Assembly (NCBI GenBank): GCA_020629635.1
Contig: JAHDCX010000018.1
Span: forward strand, 13,490-71,932
Origin: Acidimicrobiales bacterium
GTDB taxonomy: Bacteria > Actinomycetota > Acidimicrobiia > Acidimicrobiales > SHLQ01
Reading direction: 5' to 3'
DNA length: 58,443 nt
Below the pieces are notes generated by a model that did not search any database, had not been told where the DNA came from, and saw only the letters and a program-made list of their open reading frames with translations. Both the position numbers and the translations under genes were made by a program. Shown in pieces: positions 15,449 through 22,925 of this stretch (its first letter is position 1; each line of letters begins with the position of its first letter).

Positions 15449-17141
15449 CCCCCGGAGGAGACCCCCCGGACGGGGGCGAGGAGATCCCCCGGAGGGGGGC
15501 GAGGACAAGGTTCGGCCACGGGTCGGGCCAGTCGGATTGGGGGACGACGATCACGCTTGGTCCCGGCGTCTCGAGCTCGGCACGGATTGCGTCGGGCAGC
15601 GACTCGGGTCGATCGTCCACCTCGATGGCCCGTGCGCCGAACGACCGGGCGAAGGCCACCCAGTCCGGGTTGGTCAGATCCGTGGCGTGCACGCGTCCGC
15701 CGTGGACCGTCCGCTGCATCAGTTGCACATTGCCGAACCGCGAGTCATCGAACACGACCGTGACCACCCCGATCCCGTAGTGCACGGCGGTCGCGAGTTC
15801 CATGGCGGTGAACCCGAAGCCGCCGTCCCCCGTGATCGCCACCACGGGGTGATCCGGATTGGCGACCTTGGCCCCGATCGCGGTGGGCAGCGACCAACCG
15901 AGCGTGCCCATGTAGCCGGGTTGAAGAAGCGTCCGTGGCGCCGACACGGGATGACACGCCCGCATCACGTAACCCACCTGAGTGAGGTCGTTGACGACGA
16001 TCCCGTCCGGGCCGACGGCGTCACGAATCAGTCGTGAGTAGGTGAGTTGTGGTTCGAGGTGCGCCATCGACTGTGCGACGGCACGTCGCCGGTCTTCGAG
16101 GTCGGGCCAGCGGCTGCCGCGCTCGGCCACTCGTTCCGCGAGCGGTCCGACCACGGCGCTCGCATCGACGTCGAATGCCACGTCGGGCTCGCATCCCATC
16201 CGAGCCGGCGCACGACCATCGGCGTTGATCCAGATCTGGCGAAGCCGATCGTCGACCCCCCAGTCCGCGAGATGTTGACCCCGCGACCCCACGACGATCA
16301 CCAGGTCGACGTCGGTCCACAGGGCGTGTGCGTCGAGAAGTCCGACCGCCAAAGGGTCGTCGTGCGGCAGCACACCTCGCCCCTGTCGGTGCATCGCGAC
16401 GGGAGCCCCGATCCTTCGCGCCAGCTCGGCGACGGAAGATGCCGCGGCCACAGCTCCGCCACCGGCGACGATGAGCGGTCGCTGCGCGGCGTCGATCAGC
16501 CCGACGGCTCGATCGAGGTCGGCCGCGTCGACCGCCCGCCGGAGCGCCGGTTGCGGCGACTCGATGGCGGGTCGGCTGTCACCGGCAAGCACATCGGGTG
16601 GCAGCTCGACGAGTGCGGGCCCCGGTGCCGGTTCGGTTGCGGCGCGGAGTGCGTCGGCGACCGTCGCGCTGACGTCGTTTGGGTCGGTGGCTCGGGACTG
16701 GTGTTTGGTGAACCCCGAGGTGATCGACGGTTGGTCGACGATTTCGTGGAGTTGTCCTCGCCCCAGATCGATGCGGCCGCTCGCCACCTGCCCGATGAGG
16801 CCGACGAGCGGTGCCGAAACCCCGTGGGCGGTGGCGATCGCGGCGGTCGCATTCAACAGACCGGGTCCGGGTACCACGGCCAACACCCCGGGACGGCCGG
16901 AGGCCATGGCATAACCCAACGCCATGTAGCCCGCGCCCTGTTCGTGACGAGCGGTGTAGAGGTCGAACGGCCGGCCTTCGTCGTGGATCGCGTTGTACAG
17001 GTGGTCGAGCTGCACGCCGGGAACGCCGAAGACGGCGGACACGCCGTGGGAGACCAGTGTGCGTGTGGCGGCTTGGCCACCGGTGATCCATTCGGGCACG
17101 GGTCCATCATGGCGTGAGGGTGCGGCGCCATGTGCGGACAC
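15426..17141 (-). CDS. Thiamine-diphosphate-dependent enzyme, acetolactate-synthase-like
   Basis: This 571-residue protein has the three-domain ThDP fold. The catalytic Glu lies in ARHEQGAGYMALGYA (about residue 67), the central domain follows (IVAGGGA), and the ThDP/Mg motif GDGG...DDSRFGN is near residue 445-480. The first Glu and the Pyr-PP order match acetolactate synthase, benzoylformate decarboxylase and oxalyl-CoA decarboxylase relatives; the substrate cannot be told. No small regulatory subunit is adjacent, so a biosynthetic IlvB role is unlikely. GTG 17141 is used; GTG 17099 is an alternative. The C-terminal 20 residues come from a G/C-rich repeat. Confidence 0.83.
   Translation of the reverse strand: MSAHGAAPSRHDGPVPEWITGGQAATRTLVSHGVSAVFGVPGVQLDHLYNAIHDEGRPFDLYTARHEQGAGYMALGYAMASGRPGVLAVVPGPGLLNATAAIATAHGVSAPLVGLIGQVASGRIDLGRGQLHEIVDQPSITSGFTKHQSRATDPNDVSATVADALRAATEPAPGPALVELPPDVLAGDSRPAIESPQPALRRAVDAADLDRAVGLIDAAQRPLIVAGGGAVAAASSVAELARRIGAPVAMHRQGRGVLPHDDPLAVGLLDAHALWTDVDLVIVVGSRGQHLADWGVDDRLRQIWINADGRAPARMGCEPDVAFDVDASAVVGPLAERVAERGSRWPDLEDRRRAVAQSMAHLEPQLTYSRLIRDAVGPDGIVVNDLTQVGYVMRACHPVSAPRTLLQPGYMGTLGWSLPTAIGAKVANPDHPVVAITGDGGFGFTAMELATAVHYGIGVVTVVFDDSRFGNVQLMQRTVHGGRVHATDLTNPDWVAFARSFGARAIEVDDRPESLPDAIRAELETPGPSVIVVPQSDWPDPWPNLVLAPLRGISSPPSGGSPPGVRGVEAR
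15461..15505. repeat. Tandem G/C hairpin repeat at a convergent gene junction
   Basis: Two near-identical units of the form CCCCCGGA[C/G]GGGGGCGAGGA follow each other, each able to fold into a tight hairpin. They lie inside the 3' end of the ThDP-enzyme gene just past the MMPL stop, and encode a Gly/Pro/Ser tail in that enzyme. A role in ending convergent transcription is plausible, though no U-run follows. Confidence 0.55.
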
Positions 17142-17219
17142 ACCCCCACCGCGGGTGGCAACGCGGGCAAATCAAAACTAACGTCCGTGAGAACAACCCT
17201 TCGTGGCGTGGAGGCACAC

Positions 17220-17966
17220 ATGACACTCACCGATGTACGAGCGAATGACGACGATCTGGTGGCGGCCCACTACGAGCCCCTGGTCCGCCAGGCGCGGCGC
17301 AACTACCGGACGGGCGAGGGGTTCCGTGCCGCCTGCGCAGAAGATGTCGACCCGATTTTCCTGCACCGGTTCCTCATCGAGTTCTGCTCGCTCGGCGTCC
17401 AGATGACCGAACCGGTCGACGGATGGATCCGTCGAGCTGGAGAGCGGTGCACCGAGCTCGGCCTCGGCGAACTCGGCGCTGCGCTGGTTCGCCACGCCGA
17501 CCACGAAGCCGGACACCACGAGATGATGATCGCCGATACCCGCACGCTCGTGGACGGCTGGAACGCCGACGGACATCCGACGCTCGACGCCGACCAACTC
17601 ATCGCTCGTCCGGCGACCCCAGGCGTGCAGGCCTACATCGATCTCCACGAGGCGACGATCGCCTCGGACACACCGTGGGGCCAGCTCGGCATCGAATACG
17701 AGATCGAGCTGCTCTCGGTCACGGCTGGTCCGGTCCTCATGGCCAACGTGGCGAAGGTCTGCGGCCCCGAACGTCTTGCCTCGCTCTCGTTCCTCGAAGA
17801 TCACATCGAGATCGACGCCGGCCATACCGTCTTCAATCGCCGCCAACTCGAGGCACTTCTCGGCGACCATCTGCACATGGCCGACGCCCTCGGCTCGGCC
17901 GGGACCGCGGCACTCGCCAGTCACTCGGCGTTCATCGACGATTGCGCCGCCGGCGCCCGTCGGTGA
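17220..17966 (+). CDS. Haem-oxygenase-fold, iron-containing redox enzyme
   Basis: This 248-residue all-helical protein starts at an ATG preceded by GTGGAGG. Candidate metal ligands are in HADHEAGHHEMM (about 115) and FLEDHIEIDAGH (about 205), a pattern seen in haem-oxygenase-like diiron oxidases and oxygenases (UndA and SznF/BesC relatives). Such enzymes perform oxidative cleavage, desaturation or N-oxygenation of small molecules or fatty acids. The stop overlaps the GTG start of the following acyltransferase gene (GTGA), so the two are translated together and may act in one pathway. The substrate is unknown. Confidence 0.68.
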   Translation: MTLTDVRANDDDLVAAHYEPLVRQARRNYRTGEGFRAACAEDVDPIFLHRFLIEFCSLGVQMTEPVDGWIRRAGERCTELGLGELGAALVRHADHEAGHHEMMIADTRTLVDGWNADGHPTLDADQLIARPATPGVQAYIDLHEATIASDTPWGQLGIEYEIELLSVTAGPVLMANVAKVCGPERLASLSFLEDHIEIDAGHTVFNRRQLEALLGDHLHMADALGSAGTAALASHSAFIDDCAAGARR

Positions 17967-18520
17967 CGCTTTCGATTCGGATCGCAGAGACCGAAGCCGA
18001 CCTCCGCGCCGCCTTCGAACTTCGTCACCGCGTCTTTGTCGGTGAGGAGATCCTCGATCTCGATCGCCCCGATGGACTGCTCTACGACGTGTTCGACACG
18101 TTGCCCACCAGCATCACGATCGTCGCCGAGAAGGCCAGGGAGATCGTCGGCACTGTGCGGGTGACGCTCCACGGCGACCACCAGCATCCCTGTGACGGCT
18201 GGTTCGAGTGGCGTTCCCTGGTGCCTGACGCTCGGATCGCGTCGGGATCCATGCTGTGCACGATTCCTGGACGTCGATCCGGGATGGTCGGTCTCCAGCT
18301 TCTCGATGCGGCCATGGAGCTCGCCGTGGTCCATGGCGGGTCCCATGCCGTCGCACCGATCCGGCCCGAGGCTGAGCGCCTCTTCGGTCGTCTCGGCTGG
18401 AGCCGATTCGGGCAGACCTTCGATCATCCCGTCGAACGGGTGCCTGTCGTCCCGATGCTCGTGGACTTCGCGCAATGGGCGGTCATCACGAAGCGACCGG
18501 CGCCCGAATTCGTCAGCTGA
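17963..18520 (+). CDS. GNAT-fold acyltransferase, FeeM/autoinducer-synthase-like
   Basis: This is a 185-residue protein. Its N-terminus (LRAAFELRHRVFVGEE, then LDLDRPDGL and DVFD) resembles the start of N-acyl amino acid synthases and LuxI-type enzymes, where an Arg-x-x-Val-Phe motif and acidic residues shape the acyl-donor site. Further on, VGTVRV and HAVAPIRPEAERLFGRLGW are GNAT-like. It could transfer a fatty acyl group to an amino acid or amine; an ordinary GNAT is the alternative. It is coupled to the haem-oxygenase-fold gene by a 4-bp overlap. Confidence 0.6.
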   Translation: MTLSIRIAETEADLRAAFELRHRVFVGEEILDLDRPDGLLYDVFDTLPTSITIVAEKAREIVGTVRVTLHGDHQHPCDGWFEWRSLVPDARIASGSMLCTIPGRRSGMVGLQLLDAAMELAVVHGGSHAVAPIRPEAERLFGRLGWSRFGQTFDHPVERVPVVPMLVDFAQWAVITKRPAPEFVS

Positions 18521-18527
18521 AAACACC

Positions 18528-18565
18528 GAACCGGCCCGCCGGGGAGGGGTCCGACGGGCCGGTTC
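18528..18565. terminator. Hairpin between convergent genes
   Basis: GAACCGGCCCG (18528-18538) and CGGGCCGGTTC (18555-18565) form an 11-bp perfect stem with a 16-nt loop, placed between the acyltransferase stop and the convergent lipoprotein stop. There is no T-run, so it is a terminator by position and structure only. Confidence 0.5.
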
Positions 18566-18601
18566 TGGGATTGCGGCAGAGCCGAGGCCCGCCGACTCGG
18601 A

Positions 18602-19474
18602 TCAGCCGAAGGTGATGCCGTCGATCAACGGCTGGACCTCGTCGGCCCAGGTGTCGAGGTCGTCGACAGGACCTTCGATCACCACGAAGACCGTGCCCTC
18701 GGGATGCGCCACGGTGTGGATCCGCTGCGCGGACGGCTCGTCGAGAAGCCACGGCCCGAACGACCAGTCCCACATGTTGATGCACGGACGTCCGCAGTCG
18801 CCGCGGCGGTCGGCTGCTGCGACCACCTTCACCTCGACCCACGGAGCGTCGAAGCCGCCGATCGTCGTGGATCCCGAATCGATCAACTCGATCTGGGGGA
18901 TCTGGTCAACCCACGTCGCGAGGTCCTCGGGGACCTCCACGAAGTTCTCCGGCGGTCCTTCGGGCCCTCCGATGTCGGCGGGATCCGCAAGACCGTTGAC
19001 CGGCTCGACGATCGAAACGCCTTGGAACGGGTCGGCGGGGGACAGACCTGGTGGTTCGAACGCGATCGCCGAGCTGAGGTTGAGGCTGAGCACCAGTCCG
19101 TCGGGCACGGTGATCTCGACCGGCATCGGCAACAGATCCTCGGCGAAGTAGGTACCCGCCTCGATCGGCGTGCCCATCTCGCGGGCCGCCAGGTCGTTGG
19201 GGTCCGCCGGCTCGAGTTCGGCTGCCTCGGGAAGCACTTCGAGACCCTCGGCGATGGTCACGGCCAGCGCACCCATTGCGTCGGCGTTCTCCGGAAGGCT
19301 CTGTGCGAGCACGAACATCGTCCCGTCCGGATCAGGGATCTCGATCAGTCGCATGTCCCACTCGTCGCCGACGACGATCGGGCCGACCGTGTCGTTGACG
19401 AGGATCGGGGCGCACGCTCCGAACGGGCAGCCCGCCGAGTCACTTGTCCGTCCGTCGTGTTGAGGTCCCACCAC
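18602..19474 (-). CDS. C-terminal part of a lipoprotein, separated by a frameshift
   Basis: This frame encodes about 280 residues that continue the domain interrupted at the end of the 21186 gene. At about 19437-19450 the upstream frame ends in ...WWDLNTTDGQ and this frame continues TSDSAGCPFGACAP. The continuation restores a Cys pair and a sequence that parallels other repeats in the protein (compare GGFDAPWVEV...CGRPC with GGRDAVVFTV...CGDNGFC). The start at 19474 lies within the overlap and is not a convincing independent start. I read this as one gene split by a one-base change near the GGACGGAC tandem, or a sequencing error. Confidence 0.6.
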   Translation of the reverse strand: MVGPQHDGRTSDSAGCPFGACAPILVNDTVGPIVVGDEWDMRLIEIPDPDGTMFVLAQSLPENADAMGALAVTIAEGLEVLPEAAELEPADPNDLAAREMGTPIEAGTYFAEDLLPMPVEITVPDGLVLSLNLSSAIAFEPPGLSPADPFQGVSIVEPVNGLADPADIGGPEGPPENFVEVPEDLATWVDQIPQIELIDSGSTTIGGFDAPWVEVKVVAAADRRGDCGRPCINMWDWSFGPWLLDEPSAQRIHTVAHPEGTVFVVIEGPVDDLDTWADEVQPLIDGITFG

Positions 19475-21186
19475 CGAGCATCGACGCCGCTCGCGGTGAT
19501 CGTGCCGGAGTTGCCGACCGTCAGGTCGCTTCGCCCGAGGAAGTACGTCTCGAGATCGTCGGGCATCGGCTGCGGATCGGCGCCATCGCCGGGAACCCCG
19601 ACAGCGGTGAAGATCGCCACCGCTTCGTTGTTGGACATGCCGTCGGGGCCCATCCCGATCAGGTCCGGGATGATGTCCTTGAGACCGGCGTCCTCGTCGA
19701 GCTGAAGCAGCATGTTGGTGGTGAGGTTCGTGCTGACGTAGTCGCCGGCCGGAAGCGTGACCCCATCGCCGCTCGGCTCACCGTCGAGTGCGGCATCGAG
19801 GGTCGTCGGAAGGGCCCCGTCTGGGGTGTCGACCAGACGAAGCGATCCGACCACGCCTTCGGCGAGAAGCACCATCTCGTCGAAGAGTTCGGGGTCGCCT
19901 TCGTAGGACTCGGCCGACACGGCGACCATGCCCCGATCAGAATCGAACACCCACATCCGACCCAGCTGGGGCGGCCGCCATCCGAATTCTTCGCCTGCGG
20001 CGGTCAACAGACCGATGTCCTCGATGGTCGGTTCTTCCGGCGGTGGACCGCCCTGGCTGTCGCTCGTCAGGTCAATGACCGTCGCAGTGCCCAGCCGAAC
20101 GTCGACCGTGCCCGTGATCTCCGCATCGGCGCCGATCGCCTCGAGGGCCGTCATCAGATCGTCGGTCGATGCGATCGTGTCGACGCCACCGCCCGAGATC
20201 GGTGTGATCAGCTCGACTCCGCCCGGGACAAAGCCTTCGGGACTGAAGCCTGCGTGGCCGGGACCGTTGTTGAACACAAACGACGGCGCAGCGGTGTCGA
20301 AGGCGACCCCGCCGGCGATCGGCAATTCGATGACTCCTGCCGGAGCCTCCCCAGCGAATCCGATCTCCCACGGAGCCTCGGACTGGGGCACAGGGTTGGC
20401 TACCGGCTCCCCGAACGCGATCGTCTCGATCAGCGCCTCGCTGCGCGCACGGTGATCGTCGGTCGTCTTGTTGTCGCCGATGATGATCGCGACAGGATCG
20501 AAGTCACCCATGTCGACCCAATAGACCGTGCTCGCGATCCCGAGTTCGAAGGCGTAGAAGAAGCCAAGCGACGAATTGCCGGTGAAGCCCACGCAGAAGC
20601 CGTTGTCTCCGCACAAGCTGTCGTCTTCGAGATCGACCGTGAACACGACGGCGTCTCTTCCTCCGACGGTCGTCGACTCCGGGCCTTCGCTCACGAGCCC
20701 GTCGGGCATGGCGGCGAGCCAGCCCTCGATGTCGGACGCGTCCCACGGATTGTCGACGTCTTCGGCCAACGCCCCGTAGTTCTCCGGATCGGCCAACCCG
20801 TGCACGCGCAAGAAAGCGATGTCGTTGTCGCCCGGACCTTGTGTGCTCTGTGTTCCGAACGCCAGCAGCGCCGGTTCGTTCGGATGAACTTCCCAACCGT
20901 CGGCGATGTCGACGCTGAACGGGGTACCCATCGCGTCGACTCGCCAGACGCCGGCGTCGATCGGTTCGAAGGCCGCCTCGAGGACCGACGCGTCGGCCAC
21001 GAACTCGACGGTCGCCACATCGGGTTGTGGTTCGTCCTCGTCTTCGGATTCGACGACCGCTTCGGTTGTCGTGGTTGTCGACTCCTCGGGCACGGAGTCG
21101 ACCGCGTCGTCGGATCCGTCGGAGCTGCACCCCGCAACCGTCAACGTCAGCGCCGCGAACAACGCCCACCAATACTTTTTCTTCAT
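19345..21186 (-). CDS. Large secreted lipoprotein, N-terminal part (frameshifted)
   Basis: It starts at ATG 21186 with GGAGGGAAC upstream. MKKKYWWALFAALTLTV, then AGC, is a clear lipoprotein signal peptide with lipobox Cys. A Thr/Glu/Asp linker follows, then repeated beta-rich modules of about 180-200 residues, each with phrases such as FSVDIADGW, STTVGGRDAVVF and ALIETIAFGEP. The frame loses homology to its own repeats at about base 19440 and ends in an Arg/Ser-rich shadow at 19345. The true product probably continues in the 18602-19474 frame. It is an extracytoplasmic protein of unknown function, 115 bp downstream of an ECF-type sigma factor gene on the same strand. Confidence 0.65.
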   Translation of the reverse strand: MKKKYWWALFAALTLTVAGCSSDGSDDAVDSVPEESTTTTTEAVVESEDEDEPQPDVATVEFVADASVLEAAFEPIDAGVWRVDAMGTPFSVDIADGWEVHPNEPALLAFGTQSTQGPGDNDIAFLRVHGLADPENYGALAEDVDNPWDASDIEGWLAAMPDGLVSEGPESTTVGGRDAVVFTVDLEDDSLCGDNGFCVGFTGNSSLGFFYAFELGIASTVYWVDMGDFDPVAIIIGDNKTTDDHRARSEALIETIAFGEPVANPVPQSEAPWEIGFAGEAPAGVIELPIAGGVAFDTAAPSFVFNNGPGHAGFSPEGFVPGGVELITPISGGGVDTIASTDDLMTALEAIGADAEITGTVDVRLGTATVIDLTSDSQGGPPPEEPTIEDIGLLTAAGEEFGWRPPQLGRMWVFDSDRGMVAVSAESYEGDPELFDEMVLLAEGVVGSLRLVDTPDGALPTTLDAALDGEPSGDGVTLPAGDYVSTNLTTNMLLQLDEDAGLKDIIPDLIGMGPDGMSNNEAVAIFTAVGVPGDGADPQPMPDDLETYFLGRSDLTVGNSGTITASGVDARWWDLNTTDGQVTRRAARSERAPRSSSTTRSARSSSATSGTCD

Positions 21187-21301
21187 CGGGTTCCCTCCGA
21201 GTCTCGGGAGCGGCCCTCGGGCATCCCGCTGATGCCCGAGGGCGTCCGCCGCCCCTGTTTCATCCCGTAGATCGCTCGAGCCGGCACGAATCTGTCGCGC
21301 G

Positions 21302-21826
21302 TCACGACAATTCGTTCTGGACTTCGTGCGCGTGGTGGTGGCGGAAGGCGTCGCGAGCACGTGACATCGCCGACTCCATCGCCCGATAGGTCGTGCCGTC
21401 GCACGCCGCCATGTCGCCGACGGGGTGGCCGTGCACGTAGTGGCGCACGAGGATCGATCGATAGCGAGGCCGGAGTTTGCCCAGTGTCACCGCGGCCTCA
21501 CCAAACCCGCCCGCAGACTCCTCCGCTTCGAAGGCCGGGCACTCGCCACGAAGCTTCTCCATGAGCTTCGACTCCCGTTCGGTGCGTCGCCAATGATCGA
21601 TGACCTTGTTCCGGGTCACGGTCATCACCCACGCGGGAGTGACCTCCCGTCCCGATCGGTCGGCCCGCAACGCCGCGAGCTGCACGTCGCCGAAGATCTC
21701 CTCAGCCTGATCTGCCCCAACCCGTCGCTGCCCGTACCGAACGATGTCAGATCGCATCGTCTCCAGAACGTCGCAAACGGTCTGCTCTCCGGTCGCGATC
21801 GTGCGTCCCGCCATTACTGCCGCCAT
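21302..21826 (-). CDS. ECF-like RNA polymerase sigma factor
   Basis: This 174-residue protein has sigma region 2 (VRYGQRRVGADQAEEIFGDVQ and AWVMTVTRNKVIDHWRR, about 30-85) and a region-4 helix-turn-helix (LRPRYRSILVRHYVHGHPV and SAMSRARDAFR, about 118-165). ATG 21826 has AAGGAGGAG six bases upstream. No membrane anti-sigma factor is adjacent; the next upstream gene is a small soluble protein. Position just upstream of the lipoprotein gene suggests it may drive that gene. Confidence 0.85.
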   Translation of the reverse strand: MAAVMAGRTIATGEQTVCDVLETMRSDIVRYGQRRVGADQAEEIFGDVQLAALRADRSGREVTPAWVMTVTRNKVIDHWRRTERESKLMEKLRGECPAFEAEESAGGFGEAAVTLGKLRPRYRSILVRHYVHGHPVGDMAACDGTTYRAMESAMSRARDAFRHHHAHEVQNELS

Positions 21827-21894
21827 GGCTCTCCTCCTTGTTCACCCCATCAGAGAGGCGGAGAGCGCTCGTGATACGCGACAGATCGAAAAAC

Positions 21895-22326
21895 TCAGAT
21901 TGCGGGGAGAAGATCGAGCAGCGGCGTTCGATACGTCGTGCCGGTTTCGCTGCGGACGACGATCGCCGCAGCGAGACCATCGACCTCGACGGCGAACCTT
22001 CCGGAGTCGTCCACGTCGAGCGAGCAGGCCTCGCGGCCGGGCACCACAAGGGAGAGCATGGCCGAAGGCGGATCCACCAGACCCTCGATTCGACCAGAGG
22101 AGATGGACACTTCGAGCTCGATGTCCCCGGACTCGAACGTCCGATCCTGAACGGTCGTGGCGGAGCGCACCCCGGCGGTCGCCAACGATTCGACCTCTTC
22201 GAGAAGCGCGGCGAGCTCGACGTCCCAGGTCAGCGCTCGGTGCGCGCGATCGACCACCTCGGCCGGGACCGGGTCCATTGCGGTCATCGCCTCGCGAACC
22301 GCAGCCAGTAGCTCGTCATCGTTCAT
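21895..22326 (-). CDS. Small protein coupled to ECF sigma factor, unknown family
   Basis: This 143-residue soluble protein has an N-terminal helical third (LLAAVREAMTAMDPVP..VVDRAHRAL) and a C-terminal beta-rich domain. Its ATG overlaps the stop of the upstream sigma factor (ATGA), so translation is coupled. A soluble regulator of that sigma factor is the simplest idea, but there is no ZAS or other anti-sigma motif and no membrane helix. I do not recognise the family. Confidence 0.7.
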   Translation of the reverse strand: MNDDELLAAVREAMTAMDPVPAEVVDRAHRALTWDVELAALLEEVESLATAGVRSATTVQDRTFESGDIELEVSISSGRIEGLVDPPSAMLSLVVPGREACSLDVDDSGRFAVEVDGLAAAIVVRSETGTTYRTPLLDLLPAI

Positions 22327-22859
22327 ACGCCCGCCTCCTGACGGAGGTCATCGAGGCAACGCTGACGTGTCGGGCCGATCGAGCCGATGGGTTTTTCGAG
22401 CATCTGGGCGATGTCGGCGTACGAGAGGCGATCGTCCCAACACAGTGCCAGCAGCTCGCGACATGCGGGGCGGAGCGAGGTGTAGGCCGCTGCCAGGCGC
22501 CGCGAGAGATCTGCGCTCGATGCGACGTCGGCGGCATCGGCGCGAGGCGACTCGATCCTGTCGAATACCTCCTGGTGAACGGGAACGGCGCGATGTTCTC
22601 GCACGCGGCGAGCCTCACGACGCGTCGTCGTTGCAAGCCACCCAGGGAGGGTTCGGGGATCACGGATGGTGTGTCCGCGGTCCTTGAGCCGGTACCAGAC
22701 TGTTTGCGCCACGTCTTCGGCGTCGCTTCGCGACAGGCCCTGACTTCGGGCCCAGTGCCACAGGTTCTGACTGAACGATTCGACGATGTGTCCCCACGCG
22801 GCGTCGTCACCGGCCAAGGCCTCCCCGAGGCGAAATGGGTCGGTATCTCGGTCGGCCAT
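22323..22859 (-). CDS. ECF-like RNA polymerase sigma factor, upstream copy
   Basis: This is a 178-residue protein. Region 2 is visible as FSQNLWHWARSQGLSRSDAEDVAQTVW and LPGWLATTTRREARRVRE, and region 4 as LRPACRELLALCWDDRLSYADIAQ with GSIGPTRQRCLDDLR. It lies 66 bp downstream of the CHAT gene on the same strand and overlaps the following small gene by 4 bp. It is clearly diverged from the sigma factor at 21302-21826, so the locus carries two distinct ECF-type factors. Confidence 0.85.
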   Translation of the reverse strand: MADRDTDPFRLGEALAGDDAAWGHIVESFSQNLWHWARSQGLSRSDAEDVAQTVWYRLKDRGHTIRDPRTLPGWLATTTRREARRVREHRAVPVHQEVFDRIESPRADAADVASSADLSRRLAAAYTSLRPACRELLALCWDDRLSYADIAQMLEKPIGSIGPTRQRCLDDLRQEAGV

Positions 22860-22925
22860 CGGGGAGACGATAGCCGCCGCGCGATCGCGGACACAGAGGT
22901 GGCCATACCAGAACAGAGCGGCCGC

